DNA of 64,000 nt, from the NCBI GenBank assembly GCA_031553395.1, contig JAVBLR010000029.1, forward strand, positions 1 through 64,000, given 5' to 3'. Positions 62,933 through 64,000 of this stretch are shown piece after piece. The notes below the pieces were generated by a model. The model was not told the origin of the DNA and ran no database searches. It worked only from the letters and a program-made list of their open reading frames with translations. Every line of letters starts with the position of its first letter. The first letter of the stretch is position 1. The stretch comes from WRGA01 sp031553395 (GTDB taxonomy: Bacteria; Bacteroidota; Bacteroidia; Bacteroidales; WRGA01). Position numbers and translations under genes: made by a program.

Positions 62933-63052
62933 AAACAATTAAAGTCAAGATTTCTTTATTTGTCAGTTAAGATACGAATGGTATTTTTGCATAAATTAAG
63001 AAATGGCGAGAGTCAGTGTCCATAATTATTTACATGCTCACATCGTGCTTTT

Positions 63053-63877
63053 TTATTCGTTTCCAGCCAAATTAAACATCTTAAAATTTTGATGGGTTCT
63101 TAACTCTTGAATCCGATTATTAGTCAAACTATCTATTTGCTTTAAAATATCATACATTCCATCTTCTTTGTAATGTGATATAAGAATATTTTTCCGGTTA
63201 TCTGTAAGGTTATTAGATGCTGTTTGAAAAAAGCGTTTAAAATAATGATGATCTGTTTCTCCTAAAGAATATCCTAAAAAGGTAATATTGTTTGCATTGG
63301 ACAATACAGAATCAATATTAAGCATTTCATTCCACATACAGGTCGATTTCTTTAGAAAAACATCAGCCTTATTAATTTTTGCATCATCTTCAACCCCAAA
63401 GACAATCTTATGTTTCATAGCATTGCCATGTACCCTTAATGCTGTGTGATTTAGCCCCTTTTGCCATATGATATAATCAACACTTTGAGTATAATTGTAG
63501 TTTAAAATTAACGTATCTCGAGACTCATTTGTAATAAATTTGTATGCTTTAGATATTTCATTAAAGCTAGACATATCTATATTATTAAGGTAGTTACATA
63601 AGGAATAACATAACTGCTGATATTCTTGCCTAAAAAATTTCCTATCATTTGTGTTTCCCTGAAAATTGTAGGAGTATTCTTTCAATTCATTCTCAATATC
63701 TATCCAATTATTAAGATTATGTTGTCTTTTCAAATATGCACAAAGTTGGCTATTAGCAGCCAACAAATCATTAAAAATATCACTTGTTATAAAGTCTTGA
63801 TAACTTGTTTTCAACCCTAAATTAAGATCAAATCCATTTCCTATTATTAAAACAGTATCATATTCCTTTTCTATCAT
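63053..63877 (-). CDS. AbiH-family abortive-infection protein
   Basis: The 274-aa protein starts VLIIGNGFDLNLGLKTSYQD, the AbiH N-terminal signature (a GNGFD nucleotide-loop-like motif). It continues with ILNYNYTQSVDYI, LRVHGNAMKHKIVFGV and FLGYSLGETDHHYFKRFF, all AbiH hallmarks. AbiH stops phage growth by an unclear abortive mechanism; the fold resembles SIR2-like proteins, by recollection. Its start overlaps the upstream partial gene by 20 bases, so the two are probably one operon. ATG at 63877 is preferred to TTG at 63910. Confidence 0.85.
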   Translation of the reverse strand: MIEKEYDTVLIIGNGFDLNLGLKTSYQDFITSDIFNDLLAANSQLCAYLKRQHNLNNWIDIENELKEYSYNFQGNTNDRKFFRQEYQQLCYSLCNYLNNIDMSSFNEISKAYKFITNESRDTLILNYNYTQSVDYIIWQKGLNHTALRVHGNAMKHKIVFGVEDDAKINKADVFLKKSTCMWNEMLNIDSVLSNANNITFLGYSLGETDHHYFKRFFQTASNNLTDNRKNILISHYKEDGMYDILKQIDSLTNNRIQELRTHQNFKMFNLAGNE

Positions 63878-63998
63878 TATTATAATGTATTTTAGCAAAT
63901 ATATACTCAATTGAATAAATAACGCCTATTGAATTTGAAAATATCCTTAAGTAGTTTTGAATTATATAACTTACTTCTACTTCTTTTCCATCAACAAC
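63858..63998 (-). CDS. Partial gene upstream of and overlapping abiH
   Basis: A 46-codon frame enters from the right edge (VVDGKEVEVSYIIQNYLRIF) and ends at TGA 63858-63860, after the abiH start at 63877. No family is visible from this short C-terminus. The 20-base overlap implies translational coupling, so this gene may belong to the same defence unit. An open frame of this length is possible by chance in AT-rich DNA but not likely. Confidence 0.4.
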   Translation of the reverse strand, partial: VVDGKEVEVSYIIQNYLRIFSNSIGVIYSIEYIFAKIHYNNDRKGI

Positions 63999-64000
63999 TT

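Noticed and set aside
51219..64000. CRISPR array in the accessory region
   Set aside because: No regularly spaced repeats or cas genes are visible; the repeats present are single pairs or the 17-base tandem.

Overview
The window looks like a chromosomal segment of an AT-rich Bacteroidota bacterium, most likely order Bacteroidales. The evidence is two secreted proteins with type IX secretion (T9SS) sorting tails plus a probable third, Bacteroidota -7 boxes of the TAnnTTTG type, the ftsX-DUF3098-uppP-truB-queA-folK gene order, rsfS-ftsH-cdsA, a DUF2723 membrane protein, and a GH3/serine-hydrolase fusion. I cannot name a genus from the sequence alone.

Layout. 1-301: the end of an ISAs1-type insertion sequence sitting in the 3' end of a broken surface-protein gene. 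326-2815 (minus): a KdsC-like phosphatase, a DUF2520 Rossmann protein and an HTH regulator. 3756-10029 (plus): a secreted-protein locus (1561-aa FG-GAP protein, 341-aa protein, 125-aa membrane-anchored protein) closed by a strong terminator. 10252-50897: mostly housekeeping genes (Pif1-like helicase, cyclophilin, hemH, sufS, hisC, mazG, panB, malQ, nrdJ, DUF2723, rsfS, ftsH, cdsA, HU, GH3/serine hydrolase, trpS, DUF1254, ComEA-like, tatA/tatC, maf, a folK-dgkA fusion, queA, truB, uppP, DUF3098, ftsX, methyltransferase). Many short gaps in this part carry different imperfect palindromes made of short repeated words.

51135-64000 is accessory. A tRNA-Leu(CAA) gene carries a mobile element whose large serine recombinase gene reads antisense into the 3' end of the tRNA. 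The element also has a 43-aa ORF, a second small serine recombinase, a pair of inverted AACTGCCAAGTT cores around an 87-aa ORF, a structured leader, a small lipoprotein, a NUMOD3-like 50-aa protein, and a Rep_trans-like replication initiator. Beyond it lies the decayed C-terminal half of a second, related recombinase, which suggests stepwise accretion at one tRNA. Next comes a gene of visibly higher GC (about 50% against about 35%) for a 1539-aa PL11-type rhamnogalacturonan lyase with autotransporter-type beta-strand repeats and a T9SS tail. The window ends with a small lipoprotein and an AbiH-like phage-defence gene that overlaps an upstream gene cut by the window edge.

The most unusual items are the tRNA-borne serine-recombinase element with a rolling-circle-type Rep and possible invertible segment, the FolK-DgkA fusion, the 125-aa protein with a sorting-signal-like tail beside T9SS substrates, and the family of unrelated-looking intergenic palindromes. 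All functional calls rest on motif recognition by eye; no database search was run.
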